Made by a program: the position numbers and the translations under genes | Assembly (NCBI RefSeq): GCF_003957745.1 | Contig: NZ_CP020373.1 | Coordinates: 2,961,501-3,025,500 of the forward strand | Origin: Shewanella khirikhana | GTDB lineage: Bacteria; Pseudomonadota; Gammaproteobacteria; Enterobacterales; Shewanellaceae | Direction of reading: 5' to 3' | Length of the DNA: 64,000 nt | Part shown: piece by piece, positions 53,126-62,469 of the stretch | Numbering within the stretch: the first letter of the stretch is position 1 | How the letters are laid out: the number at the start of each line of letters is the position of its first letter | Notes under the pieces: model-generated | Seen by the model: only the letters and a program-made list of their open reading frames with translations | Told to the model about the DNA's origin: nothing | Database searches by the model: none

Positions 53126-53217
53126 CATGCCAGGCGCAGCAGCGCGGTAATCCATCTTTCATTCGGCCTGCATCCAAGCAGGCCGTTTTATTTAATGGCA
53201 GTTATTCAGTGAAGACG

Positions 53218-53445
53218 TCAGTCATCACCGGGCTCAGGTGCCGACTGGCCCTTGGCCCACTCAATTGCGAGTACCACAGGGTAAGGCGACATAAACACCA
53301 GCCCCAGACCAATAAGCACCGCCGCCCAAATCATCCCGGCCAATTGACTGGTCAGCTCTGTGCCCAAATACAGCCAGGCACCGGTAACCACCATGATCAG
53401 ACCAATCCAGTGCAGGATTTTCAGAAATTTCATTACACTTTTCAT
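53218..53445 (-). CDS. Small membrane protein
   Basis: A 75-residue protein with two hydrophobic helices (about 11-28 and 35-56) and a short acidic tail. I start it at ATG 53443-53445, with GGTGG ahead (MKSVMKFLKILHW); the frame opens further upstream but overlaps the divergent hslJ-like gene. Family not recognised. It is divergent from the next gene with only 67 bases between the chosen starts. Confidence 0.65.
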   Translation of the reverse strand: MKSVMKFLKILHWIGLIMVVTGAWLYLGTELTSQLAGMIWAAVLIGLGLVFMSPYPVVLAIEWAKGQSAPEPGDD

Positions 53446-53512
53446 CGATTCCACCACATAATCGCCTTCAGGACGGCGATATTTGCCGTCAAAGTACAGT
53501 ATGGAAACCTGC

Positions 53513-53926
53513 ATGATCAAGAAAATCGCCCTGATAGCCGCCGCTACCCTGAGCCTGGCGGGCTGTCAAACCACCCCGACATCTGAAGTGAGCAATATGG
53601 ATCTTCTGGGAAGCTGGCACATAGAACAGGTATACGACCGTCCGGTTATCGACTACAGCCCGGCCAAGCTGGTGTTTGAGCCCAGCGGCAAGCTGACTGG
53701 CAATAACAGTTGCAACAACTTCTTCGGCTCCTACGCGCAGGATGGCGACAAGCTGACCCTGATGCCAGCCGGCATGACCCGCAAAGCCTGCGTCGATGCG
53801 CTGATGGATCAGGAAGCCAGAGTCACTGACGCCCTGCCCAAGGTACACGCGGCCAAAGAGTCCCAGGGCAAGCTACTGCTGCTCGATGAGGCGGGCCAAA
53901 CTCTGGTGATCTTAAGTCGTCTGTAA
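53513..53926 (+). CDS. META-domain (HslJ-like) lipoprotein
   Basis: A 137-residue lipoprotein with signal MIKKIALIAAATLSLAG, lipobox LAGC (Cys18) and a META domain: LLGSWHIEQVYDRPV, then GKLTGNNSCNNFFGSYAQDGDKLTL and ACVDALMDQEARVTDALPKV. In E. coli the HslJ relative is heat-shock induced and linked to novobiocin resistance; here the role is unknown. ATG at 53513 with GGAAA upstream. Followed by a terminator. Confidence 0.88.
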   Translation: MIKKIALIAAATLSLAGCQTTPTSEVSNMDLLGSWHIEQVYDRPVIDYSPAKLVFEPSGKLTGNNSCNNFFGSYAQDGDKLTLMPAGMTRKACVDALMDQEARVTDALPKVHAAKESQGKLLLLDEAGQTLVILSRL

Positions 53927-53944
53927 GCACTAAAGTTCACCGCA

Positions 53945-53972
53945 AAAAAGCCCCGCATTGTCGGGGCTTTTT
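53945..53972. terminator. Bidirectional terminator
   Basis: 11-bp stem (53945-53955 with 53962-53972), A/T flanks on both sides, between the convergent META lipoprotein gene and the symporter gene. Confidence 0.85.
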
Positions 53973-53999
53973 ACGTTTTAACGCACAGGTTTAAACGAA

Positions 54000-55310
54000 C
54001 TACTGGGTAGCGGTTTTCTGCTCCGCCTCACGGCTGCTGGCGATTTCGGCGCTGGTTTCCATATCGGCATTGTAGTGGGCGATATCAATTTCACCCTCAG
54101 AGCGGGCAATCACTGTGGTGGCCACCAGGTCGCCGGACACGTTGACCACGGTGCGGGCCATATCCAGCACCCGGTCGATACCGGCAATAATGGCTACCCC
54201 TTCCAGAGGAAGGCCAACTGTGGTGAGTACCAGAGTCAGCATCACCAGACCAGCCCCCGGAACCCCGGCGGTGCCGATAGAAGCGAGCGTTGCAGTCAGC
54301 ACTATGGTGAGATAATCCACCCAGGTTAAATCCACCCCAAAAGCCTGGGCCACAAACAGCGCCGTGACCCCTTGGTAAAGGGCGGTGCCATCCATATTGA
54401 TAGTGGTGCCAAGGGGCAGCACAAAGCTGGAAATCTTTTTGTTTACACCCAGATACTCGCTGGCGCACTTCATGCTGGCAGGCAGGGTACCGGCACTGCT
54501 GGAGGTGGTGAAAGCCACCGCCATGGCATTGCTAATACCTTTAAAGAACTGAATGGGGCTCAGTCCGGCCACCAGTTTCAGCACCAACGAATAAAAGCCC
54601 AGAATATGCAGCGCGCAGCCCAGGTAAACAGCAAAAATCACCTTGATAAGCGGCAGCAGCATGTCGATGCCGTATTCACCCGCCACCCAGGCCATCAGGC
54701 CAAACACCCCGTAAGGGGCGAGCTTCATCACCATGTCAGTAAGCTTGTACATGGCTTCGGCAAGGCTTTCGAATACCTTAATGGCCGGCTTACCGTGGTC
54801 GCCAATCAGCACCAGCGCCACACCCAGGGCCACAGCAAATACAATCACCTGTAAAATCTGGCCACTGGCCAGCGCGGCGACCGGATTGGTGGGCACTATG
54901 TTCACCAGGGTATCCATTACCGAAGGGGCCGCTTTCACCTCGGCGCTGAGGTCGTGCCCTTCCAGACTAAGGCCCGCGCCTGGCTCCAACAGCCAGCCCA
55001 CCAGCAGTCCCACCGAAATGGCAATGGCGGTAGTTCCCAAATAAAACGCGAAGGATTTGAAGCCGATACGCCCCATGCGGGCGGTATCCTGCATCGAGGT
55101 CACCCCCACAATCAGCGAGCAAAACACCAGCGGCACAATCAACATCTTGATGGTGTTTACAAACAGGGTGCCTATGGGTTTGAGGGCGCTGGCATCGGGG
55201 CCGAGGGCAAGGCCAACGCCTATACCAAGCAGCATGCCGGTAAGAATTTGCAGCCACAGGGGCACGGCGCACCAACGGCGCCACAGACTAGCGGGAGGAG
55301 TAGCAGACAT
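54000..55310 (-). CDS. Dicarboxylate/amino acid:cation symporter (DAACS family)
   Basis: Inner-membrane symporter of the GltP/DctA family, 436 residues. Visible: VNTIKMLIVPLVFCSLIVGV, the hairpin-loop TTSSSAGTLP (HP1) and the ion/substrate-binding NMDGTALYQG of TM7, then GTAGVPGAGLVM (HP2), then DRVLDMARTVVNVSGD of TM8 with arginine-412-type residues. Substrate could be glutamate, aspartate or a C4 dicarboxylate; the sequence alone does not decide. Single gene. Confidence 0.92.
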   Translation of the reverse strand: MSATPPASLWRRWCAVPLWLQILTGMLLGIGVGLALGPDASALKPIGTLFVNTIKMLIVPLVFCSLIVGVTSMQDTARMGRIGFKSFAFYLGTTAIAISVGLLVGWLLEPGAGLSLEGHDLSAEVKAAPSVMDTLVNIVPTNPVAALASGQILQVIVFAVALGVALVLIGDHGKPAIKVFESLAEAMYKLTDMVMKLAPYGVFGLMAWVAGEYGIDMLLPLIKVIFAVYLGCALHILGFYSLVLKLVAGLSPIQFFKGISNAMAVAFTTSSSAGTLPASMKCASEYLGVNKKISSFVLPLGTTINMDGTALYQGVTALFVAQAFGVDLTWVDYLTIVLTATLASIGTAGVPGAGLVMLTLVLTTVGLPLEGVAIIAGIDRVLDMARTVVNVSGDLVATTVIARSEGEIDIAHYNADMETSAEIASSREAEQKTATQ

Positions 55311-55452
55311 ACCAGAACCTTTTCAGACTTGCTAAAGGGGCACGCTCAGCATCCTTCCCGGCGCGCTCGGCATCAGACGGCCGAACGCGAATATTAACAT
55401 TTGCTGTGAAACCGGGTGGGGATCGGCTTCACAACTTGTGCGGCCTTCTGAC

Positions 55453-55761
55453 TCAGGCCTCAAAAAAACCGCGGTTTTCAGCGCTGAACCGCTGCGGATA
55501 GAGCGCCGCCGGAGGCTGCTCGCGCTCAATCAAATAACTCCAGTAATCATCATCAAAACCCGCCAGCATGTTGTCGCTTTTACCCTGTTGCTTCAGGATG
55601 AGATACCACCAAACCGTCGCCCACAGCCCTAAGGTGAGCAGCGTCAAACAAAAGTGCAGTGGATGATTAATCTGCGCCTCTCCAAAGAGCTCACCAGGCT
55701 TATCTGATTGATGTAATGACAAAAAAACTTTGGGACGCACAACATGAATACGCTTGGCCAT
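55453..55761 (-). CDS. Small hypothetical membrane protein
   Basis: A 102-residue protein with one or two hydrophobic segments (about 34-56, HFCLTLLTLGLWATVWWYLI). No family recognised. GGGGGGATC precedes the ATG at 55759-55761. It lies 140 bases before the symporter gene on the same strand. Confidence 0.6.
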   Translation of the reverse strand: MAKRIHVVRPKVFLSLHQSDKPGELFGEAQINHPLHFCLTLLTLGLWATVWWYLILKQQGKSDNMLAGFDDDYWSYLIEREQPPAALYPQRFSAENRGFFEA

Positions 55762-55969
55762 CTGATCCCCCCAAATTTAGCACCAGCTCCAACCTGCTTT
55801 TAAGTGTAGCCGCATTCGACTTTAGTCGAATACCTCATAGGCGGTATTTTAGCGACATCAGACCAACGGCTCATGACCTCAAGCCGTTCAGGTCAAGCCA
55901 GACGCAGGCTGCATCCGGGTGGGTGGCTGTGCTAGATTATCGGCTCTAAAACAATAACAGGAATGCTTG

Positions 55970-56422
55970 ATGAACATACGCAAGGCTGTGGCGGCCGACT
56001 TAACCGATATCGTCAACTTTAACCAGGCCATGGCGATGGAAACCGAAGGGCTGCAGCTCGACACAGCTACCCTCTCCAAGGGCGTGTCTACCCTGCTGGA
56101 AAACCCCGCCAAAGGCTTTTATCTGGTCGCCGAGATTGACGGCGAGATTGCCGGTTCGCTGATGGTTACCTTCGAGTGGAGTGACTGGCGCGCCAAAGAC
56201 TATTACTGGATCCAGAGCGTGTACATTCGCCCTGAGCACAGACGCAAAGGCATTTACTCCCGTCTGTATCAGGCCGTCAAAGACCTGGCTACCGAGTCCG
56301 GTGGCGCCGCCAGTTTCCGCCTCTATGTGGAGCAGGAAAACGCCAATGCCCAGCGCACCTACGAAGCCCTTGGCATGGAAAAGAGCTACTACCTGATGTA
56401 CGAAGAAAAGCCGAAAAACTGA
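55970..56422 (+). CDS. GNAT family N-acetyltransferase
   Basis: A 150-residue acetyltransferase. Acetyl-CoA motif SVYIRPEHRRKGIYSRLYQ (R-R-K-G-I-Y), then the C-terminal LYVEQENANAQRTYEALGMEKS typical of GNATs acting on small molecules or proteins. AGGAATGCTTG precedes the ATG at 55970; a TTG one codon earlier is less likely. Convergent with sdaA across a terminator. Confidence 0.9.
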   Translation: MNIRKAVAADLTDIVNFNQAMAMETEGLQLDTATLSKGVSTLLENPAKGFYLVAEIDGEIAGSLMVTFEWSDWRAKDYYWIQSVYIRPEHRRKGIYSRLYQAVKDLATESGGAASFRLYVEQENANAQRTYEALGMEKSYYLMYEEKPKN

Positions 56423-56445
56423 TAACAGGTTAATTTAAGAAATAA

Positions 56446-56470
56446 AAAAGGCCATCATCGATGGCCTTTT
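56446..56470. terminator. Bidirectional terminator
   Basis: AAAAGGCCATC/GATGGCCTTTT, 11-bp stem between convergent GNAT and sdaA genes. Confidence 0.85.
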
Positions 56471-56474
56471 CAGT

Positions 56475-57839
56475 TTAGTCACAAATGCTGGTGACCTTGA
56501 TGGCGAGGCCACCCAGGCTGGTTTCACGGTACTTGGCATGCATGTCTTTGCCGGTCTCGTACATGGTGGCAATCACCTTATCGAGGCTGACTCTGGGGTC
56601 TGAAGTGCGCCGCAGCGCCATCCGCGCGGCATTCACCGCTTTTACCGCAGCAATGGCATTGCGCTCGATACAGGGCACCTGCACCTGACCCGCGACCGGA
56701 TCGCAGGTCAGCCCCAGGTTGTGCTCCATGGCGATTTCGGCCGCCATACACACCTGAGCCGGGCTGGCACCCATGAGCTCCGCAAGCCCCGCCGCTGCCA
56801 TAGAGCAGGCAACGCCCACTTCGCCCTGACAACCCACTTCGGCACCCGAAATAGATGCATTACGCTTATACAAACTGCCAATGGCCGCGGAGGCCAGCAG
56901 GAAGCGGCTGTATTCCTTTTGCCCAAGCGGCTGAATAAAGCGGTCAAAGTAGGCCATCACCGCCGGAATGATCCCGGCCGCACCATTGGTCGGGGCCGTG
57001 ACGACCCGGCCGCCGGCGGCATTTTCTTCGCTGACCGCCAATGCAAACAGGTTAACCCAATCCACAATTTCCATCGGATCTGCGCTGATGCGGCCGTTGC
57101 TTTCAAGCTGTTTCAGCAGCGCCGGTGCCCGGCGCGGCACCCGCAGAGGCCCGGCAAGCACACCTTCGGTGTGGCAACCTCGCTCAATAGCCTGCTTCAT
57201 GGTCAGCCAGATGTCGCGAAATCCACGGTAAATATACTCTTCACTGTGACAGGCCTTTTCATTGGCCAGCATCAGGGTAGAAATGCTCACCCCTTCAGCG
57301 CGACAAAGCTCTACCAGCCGCTCGGCATCTTCGAATGGATAGGGGAACAGGGTCTCACCGCCCTGCACCTTGCCAAAATCGGCCTCCTCCACCACAAAAC
57401 CACCACCGATGGAGTAGTAGGTTTTCGAGAGCAGCAGCTCATCCCCGGCAAAGGCGCTTAAGGTCATGGCGTTTTCATGCAGTGGCAAGGCATGGGGATG
57501 AAACACCATGGCGTCGCGGGCAAAACGCACCGGTCTGCCGCTTTCAAGCCACAGGGTTTCTGTCTCATTGACGGCGGTAATAGTTGCGGGAATCGCATCG
57601 ATATCCACGCTTTCAGGGCTGTTGCCCATCAGCCCCAATAAAATGGCGATGTCGGTATGGTGGCCCTTGCCGGTGAGCGACAGTGACCCATACACATCGG
57701 CTTTCAGGCTATCGACACGACCGGAAAGATTTAAGTTATCAAGAATATCCACAAAGGCTTTGGCTGCCTTCATCGGCCCAACTGTATGGGAACTCGAAGG
57801 CCCGATACCAATTTTGTAAATATCAAAGGTACTGAACAT
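56475..57839 (-). CDS. sdaA: L-serine dehydratase (4Fe-4S)
   Basis: Oxygen-sensitive iron-sulphur enzyme converting L-serine to pyruvate and ammonia. The 454-residue single-chain form starts FSTFDIYKIGIGPSSSHTVGPM and carries cluster cysteines in CQGEVGVACSMAAAGL and PVAGQVQVPC. Contains APTNGAAGIIPAV with the substrate site. GGAG precedes the ATG at 57837-57839. It lies 50 bases after the transporter gene, so uptake and deamination of serine are coupled, a common feature of bacteria growing on amino acids. Confidence 0.96.
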   Translation of the reverse strand: MFSTFDIYKIGIGPSSSHTVGPMKAAKAFVDILDNLNLSGRVDSLKADVYGSLSLTGKGHHTDIAILLGLMGNSPESVDIDAIPATITAVNETETLWLESGRPVRFARDAMVFHPHALPLHENAMTLSAFAGDELLLSKTYYSIGGGFVVEEADFGKVQGGETLFPYPFEDAERLVELCRAEGVSISTLMLANEKACHSEEYIYRGFRDIWLTMKQAIERGCHTEGVLAGPLRVPRRAPALLKQLESNGRISADPMEIVDWVNLFALAVSEENAAGGRVVTAPTNGAAGIIPAVMAYFDRFIQPLGQKEYSRFLLASAAIGSLYKRNASISGAEVGCQGEVGVACSMAAAGLAELMGASPAQVCMAAEIAMEHNLGLTCDPVAGQVQVPCIERNAIAAVKAVNAARMALRRTSDPRVSLDKVIATMYETGKDMHAKYRETSLGGLAIKVTSICD

Positions 57840-57889
57840 GGAAGACTCCAAAACGCAGAGGCGGCGCTGTGCGCCGCCCGTCAATCAAC

Positions 57890-59191
57890 TTAGGCCGCCA
57901 GACCGTAGAGGATGGCAGTCATCGACAGCAAACCGGCAACTATCACGAAGATATTGCTGATGCGGCCACGATAGGCCTTGAGCGCTGGTACGCGATACAC
58001 GGCGTACATAGGCATCAGGTAGAGGATGGCGGCAATAATAGGGCCACCGAGGGCTTCAATCATGCCTAGGATGCTGGGGTTGATAACCGCAACGGCCCAG
58101 ATGGTCAGGAACATAAAGCCGAGGATAAAGCGGTTCAGTTTGGCTTCGTTAACCGCCTTGCCCTTGCCTTCGAACTGCTTAACGATAATGCCGCGCATAC
58201 CTTCACTGGCCCCCATGTAGTGACCAAAGAAAGACGACACAATGGCCACAAAGGCGATGAAAGGACCAAAGTAGCTGATAAAACCACTGTCGAACACGTT
58301 GGCCAGGTACGACAGAATTGGCAGGTTCTGGCTCTTGGCTTCGGCCAGCTGCGCAGGGCTTAACGACAGCACGCAGGAGAACACAAACAGCATCACAAAA
58401 CCCACCAGCATCATGGCGGTGTTGCGCAGAATGATATCAGCCTTGCGTGACGCATTGGCGCCGTGTTCGCGCTTGAGGGAAACAGCAAACTGACTGATAG
58501 CTGGCGAGTGGTTAAAGGCAAAAATCAGCACTGGAATCGTCAGCCAGATAGTGCCGAGGAAGTCTCCGGCGGCAGGCACTTCTTTCACCGCGGCCAGGTT
58601 CCAGTTGGGCATCATATACAGCGACATAAAGGCGAGGATGGCCACCAGCGGATACACCAGGAACTGGGTTACCTTGAGCATCATTTTCTCACCGGCCACC
58701 ATCACCGACATCATGCCGAGAATAAGCACACCCGAGAGCAGCCAGCGCGGCAGCGATTCCATACCCAGCTGGTTGACCATAAAGCTGTCGACCACGTTGG
58801 TAATACCCACGCCATAAATAAGCACAATCGGGTAAATCGCGAAGAAATACAGCAGTGTAATGGCTTTACCTGCGCCCTTGCCGAAGTGCTCTTCCACCAC
58901 CTGGGTGATATCACTGCCGGCGATGGATGAGGAGCACACAAAACGCGACAGCCCGCGGTGGGCCAGATAGGTCATGGGGCCAATCAAAAATGCCATTACC
59001 ACCAGCGGCCAAAAGCCACCCATACCGGCGTTAATGGGCAAAAACAAAATACCTGCGCCTACGGCGGTGCCGAACAGACTGAGCATCCATGTTGTATCCT
59101 GCGCCGTCCAGGGCATAGCAGTGTGGGGCTGTGAAGAAGTTGGGGAGGTAGTTGCTTGCCGGGTAGCGGCAGTCATGGCTTCGTTGGACAT
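57890..59191 (-). CDS. sdaC: Serine transporter (HAAAP family)
   Basis: Proton-coupled inner-membrane carrier of serine (SdaC/TdcC type), 433 residues with about 11 hydrophobic segments. Family stretches include FGTAVGAGILFLPINAGMGG near the N-terminus, then NHSPAISQFAVSLKREHG and GHYMGASEGMRGIIVKQFE. Substrate inferred from the linked sdaA. ATG at 59189-59191 with AAGG upstream; the open frame extends to 59302 but that portion is not transporter-like. First gene of the operon. Confidence 0.93.
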   Translation of the reverse strand: MSNEAMTAATRQATTSPTSSQPHTAMPWTAQDTTWMLSLFGTAVGAGILFLPINAGMGGFWPLVVMAFLIGPMTYLAHRGLSRFVCSSSIAGSDITQVVEEHFGKGAGKAITLLYFFAIYPIVLIYGVGITNVVDSFMVNQLGMESLPRWLLSGVLILGMMSVMVAGEKMMLKVTQFLVYPLVAILAFMSLYMMPNWNLAAVKEVPAAGDFLGTIWLTIPVLIFAFNHSPAISQFAVSLKREHGANASRKADIILRNTAMMLVGFVMLFVFSCVLSLSPAQLAEAKSQNLPILSYLANVFDSGFISYFGPFIAFVAIVSSFFGHYMGASEGMRGIIVKQFEGKGKAVNEAKLNRFILGFMFLTIWAVAVINPSILGMIEALGGPIIAAILYLMPMYAVYRVPALKAYRGRISNIFVIVAGLLSMTAILYGLAA

Positions 59192-59647
59192 AGGCTCAAC
59201 CTTGGCACCGAGAGTGCGGTAAACGTTGGGGTATGAGTCGCGACTCAAAATTCGCCGCAAGCATAGCCAAAAGGCAAGTGCCAACCTTTGATCCACGGTC
59301 AAATTACGTAATTAAATTTCATGAAATGCTGATATTGCGATCCCGATCCCGCATGAGGCGTAATTTATTTTCAGTTGAGTTGCCAGCCATTAACCCACAG
59401 TTAACCGCTGGAAACCCGTGGGACACAAGTGGCACAGTCCATCAACCCAGACACGATAAAACTTGTCCTGCTCCGCCCTGATTTCCAGCCATCAGAGCAA
59501 CTGACTCAAGAACCCTTGGTTAAAAAATAAAGGGCGAAATCACAAGCGGTTAAAGAATCCACGATATCGAGGTTTCGAGGCCTGCAAAACCGGCCAAAAA
59601 CAAAAAACCGGCCACCAGGGCCGGTTTTGTCAACACAGGTATTTGCG
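59192..59647. other. Control region of sdaCA with inverted repeats
   Basis: About 456 bases without a gene. At 59287-59327 it has three inverted repeats in a row: TTTGA-N7-TCAAA (59287-59303), AATTACGTAATT (59302-59313) and ATTTCATGAAAT (59316-59327), some 100-135 bases upstream of the sdaC ATG. The right end holds the terminator of the acylase gene. Confidence 0.6.
59604..59628 (-). terminator. Terminator of acylase gene
   Basis: 10-bp stem (59604-59613 with 59619-59628), followed on minus by TTTTTTGTTTTT. The left arm AAACCGGCC is repeated at 59587-59595. Confidence 0.85.
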
Positions 59648-62248
59648 TTACAGCGCCAGGCTGGTGCCGGTCAAATCCAGGGTTTCTTTCACGTCGGCGG
59701 CAATATCATCCTCAGTGAAACGGAACGGACGGAAGCGCTTTTCGGTGGAATAAAGCAAGGTCTGGTCGGCAAATTCGGGCCGTAAGATATTGCTCGTTTC
59801 CGAGTAAGTCAGAATGCCGCGGGCATCAACGCCGGTGTCGGTAAAGCTCACCGCCATCATCCAGCTGGAGCCATAACGGATTTGATAGCCCTTTGCAGTC
59901 AACCCGGACTTAAGCGCATTGCCGCTGACCACATCCAGCGCAGGCGTGTAGCTGTGCTGTGGGATCAGGGTGTCATCGCCACTTAAACTGGTGGAGAACA
60001 CGTTAAAGCCACCCTCGGCATTGTGACTGCCAGGCCAGGGCAAGCGCTGGCCACTGGGCAAACCATTCGGCAGTGAACGCTCGACAAACTGCACGCTGCC
60101 AAGCGGAGCATCCACGGCAAAGCCAGCGTTTTCAAGATCCAACGCCGCCAGCGCCAATGCTCTTAGCGCGCTGCCATCGCTGGCAAGACCGCTGGGCGTG
60201 GTGGCCGCCGCCGTGTAATCAAAGGGCACGGTCAGCATGGTTTCGTCACTGAAGTTGTGGGCAAATTCACGCAGTAGCGCCCCACCAATGCTGTCGTTGT
60301 CCTGCTTGCCATTCCAGCGCGACAGCGCATCGCAGGCGGCGCTGATGTCCTTGGAGACACCATCTGCCACCACCACAGGGGTTGAACCCTGGGCGTCACA
60401 CTGAGCCAGCAAATCGCTGAGCACCATTTCGGCCAGATAGCTGCGATTACCCAGCGCCGCCGCTTCCAGCTCGTCGAGGTTAAATTTGCCATCACTGCCA
60501 CCGGCATCGCTCATCATCTTCAGCGCCATGCGGGTACGCAAAGACTGCTTGCCCCGCTCAGGGCCATACATGGGCGAGAAGAACTCCAGCGGCTGCTCAA
60601 GGTTGGTCGACCAGAACGAGTTATTGGAGTTTTGCACAAAGTCGGTGCGCTCAAGCATGGGCGCGCGGTTGTATGGCATGGGGCCATCGAAGGTGAACAG
60701 CGAGGTGTTACCGGGCAAAATGGTAAAACCGGCCTGGGCGCGGGCATCGATAATCGCCTTCTCGGTACGCAGCAGCATCACAGCGGCATCGGACAAACCC
60801 GGCACAGTGGAGTCGTCGATATAGAAGGCGTTACCTTCTTTATCGGCGTACATGGTGTTATTGAAAATCACTCCATCATAATCTTTAAACGCCTGCTGGA
60901 ACTCGTCCTTGTTTTTGGCAAGGTTCATCGACAGCCAGTGATCAATAGGATCCATATTGGCCATGTTGGCGTCCTGCAACATAAAGGCGCCGCCATCATC
61001 CCAGCCAAAAGGAGCAAGATTTGCCGGGGCTTCAATCATCACCCCTTTATCTGTGCTGTAGACATCCTTCTCGGCCACCAGAATGCCCGCAGGCCCTGCA
61101 TTCACCAGCACCTGCACGGTTTCCTTGTGGATGTCCATCGGGGCGCCATCCATCAGGTATTGCATCCGGTCGCCAGACTTAAGTTCAAGCTGATACACAA
61201 TAAAGTGTTCGGCGGTGGAGAAGGTATGGGTCCAGGCGAGGTTTTCGTTAAAGCCAATATTGATAGGCCCGGGCATACCCACCAGCGAGCCGCCCATCAC
61301 GTCCAGATGGCCGGGAATAGTGGCGTGAGACTGCCAGAAGCGTAAGTTACCTGTATGGGGGAAGTGCGGGTTACCAAGCACCATGCCGCGGCCATTTTCA
61401 GTTTTGTCTTTCCCCAGTCCCCAGCCGTTGGAGCCCAGATCCCGCGGATTGGTTTCCGGCGTTTGAATGCGCGCCGCGCGGGCTATCAGCCGTTGGTTCA
61501 CATCCGCCACAAAGGCCTTGCTGGCAGCAGGATTGTGTTTAACCGCGGCGTAGGATGCCCCTGCCGGACCAATAATGCGTGGCAGATACTCGGTGCCATC
61601 ACCGGGGTTGGCGTAAAAAATCAGGTCGAGGAAGTTGGCCGCGCCCGGCAAGAGGGCGATGGAAAACAGGTAAGTCACCACATCCTCCGGCGCTATGGGT
61701 TTCACCCACGGCTGCCCGGCACAGAAGGGCTCGCCCTGCACCTTGCCTTCGTCCATATCGGCCAGAAACTGGTTATAGCCAGCGGCAAAGCCGGTGATAA
61801 GGGCACGGGAGTTGTCGCTGAAACTTGGCCATTTGGCTTCGGCCTGCGCACGGGTCTTCAGCGCCTTGTAAGCAAAGTCACTGATTAAGTTGCCATTATC
61901 TTCAGAGGTCGGCATGCCGGTGGTAAAATCCAGGCTGGCATGGGGGCCAAAGTACAGCGAGCGCTCTGAGTTGGCCTTGATAAAACCGTCCGCCAGAATA
62001 CAGAGGTTATCCTGGGCCTGCACATAACCATTACCAAAGCCCAGACTCTCGAGGTTGTCGGCCTTGATATGGGGCACACCGTAAGAGGTGCGTCGGATAT
62101 TGACCGAGAGTTTGCCGTCCGGTGCAAAGGCCTGCAAACCGCTGTCGGTGGGTGGTGGAGTGGTATCAGTTGAGTCGCTGTCGTTACAACCTGCCAGCAA
62201 AATACTGCCGCCAAGCCCCAATGCAAGAACGAGTTTGTTGAATGTCAT
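59648..62248 (-). CDS. Penicillin-acylase-family lipoprotein, AHL-acylase-like
   Basis: Ntn-hydrolase of the penicillin/acyl-homoserine-lactone acylase family, 866 residues. It has a lipoprotein signal (LGLGGSILLAGC, Cys21), an alpha chain starting SVNIRRTSYGVPHIKADNLESLGFGNGYVQAQDNL split over the family N-terminal region, a linker, and the autoprocessing site DLGSNGW with the nucleophile serine (about residue 274), followed by the beta chain with GNPHFPH and NNSFWSTN. Amide-hydrolysing activity on AHL or related compounds is likely; the substrate is unknown. Outer-membrane or periplasmic location. Single gene with terminator. Confidence 0.9.
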   Translation of the reverse strand: MTFNKLVLALGLGGSILLAGCNDSDSTDTTPPPTDSGLQAFAPDGKLSVNIRRTSYGVPHIKADNLESLGFGNGYVQAQDNLCILADGFIKANSERSLYFGPHASLDFTTGMPTSEDNGNLISDFAYKALKTRAQAEAKWPSFSDNSRALITGFAAGYNQFLADMDEGKVQGEPFCAGQPWVKPIAPEDVVTYLFSIALLPGAANFLDLIFYANPGDGTEYLPRIIGPAGASYAAVKHNPAASKAFVADVNQRLIARAARIQTPETNPRDLGSNGWGLGKDKTENGRGMVLGNPHFPHTGNLRFWQSHATIPGHLDVMGGSLVGMPGPINIGFNENLAWTHTFSTAEHFIVYQLELKSGDRMQYLMDGAPMDIHKETVQVLVNAGPAGILVAEKDVYSTDKGVMIEAPANLAPFGWDDGGAFMLQDANMANMDPIDHWLSMNLAKNKDEFQQAFKDYDGVIFNNTMYADKEGNAFYIDDSTVPGLSDAAVMLLRTEKAIIDARAQAGFTILPGNTSLFTFDGPMPYNRAPMLERTDFVQNSNNSFWSTNLEQPLEFFSPMYGPERGKQSLRTRMALKMMSDAGGSDGKFNLDELEAAALGNRSYLAEMVLSDLLAQCDAQGSTPVVVADGVSKDISAACDALSRWNGKQDNDSIGGALLREFAHNFSDETMLTVPFDYTAAATTPSGLASDGSALRALALAALDLENAGFAVDAPLGSVQFVERSLPNGLPSGQRLPWPGSHNAEGGFNVFSTSLSGDDTLIPQHSYTPALDVVSGNALKSGLTAKGYQIRYGSSWMMAVSFTDTGVDARGILTYSETSNILRPEFADQTLLYSTEKRFRPFRFTEDDIAADVKETLDLTGTSLAL

Positions 62249-62469
62249 TATTATGATTCTCTTATGGATCCCTTTCCTTCAACAACCTTCGCCCGACATC
62301 ATTTCCGTACAGCCAACACCGGACAAGCGAACCTGTTGTCGTATCCAGGCAATTGTTGCTCCCGGGCGCCATCGAAGCGACAATGGCGCCAAAATCTGAG
62401 CAAAAACACCTCGGACCATTTAAACAGTCATTCAAATAAACGTCCATAACGAAAAAAATATTTTACACC

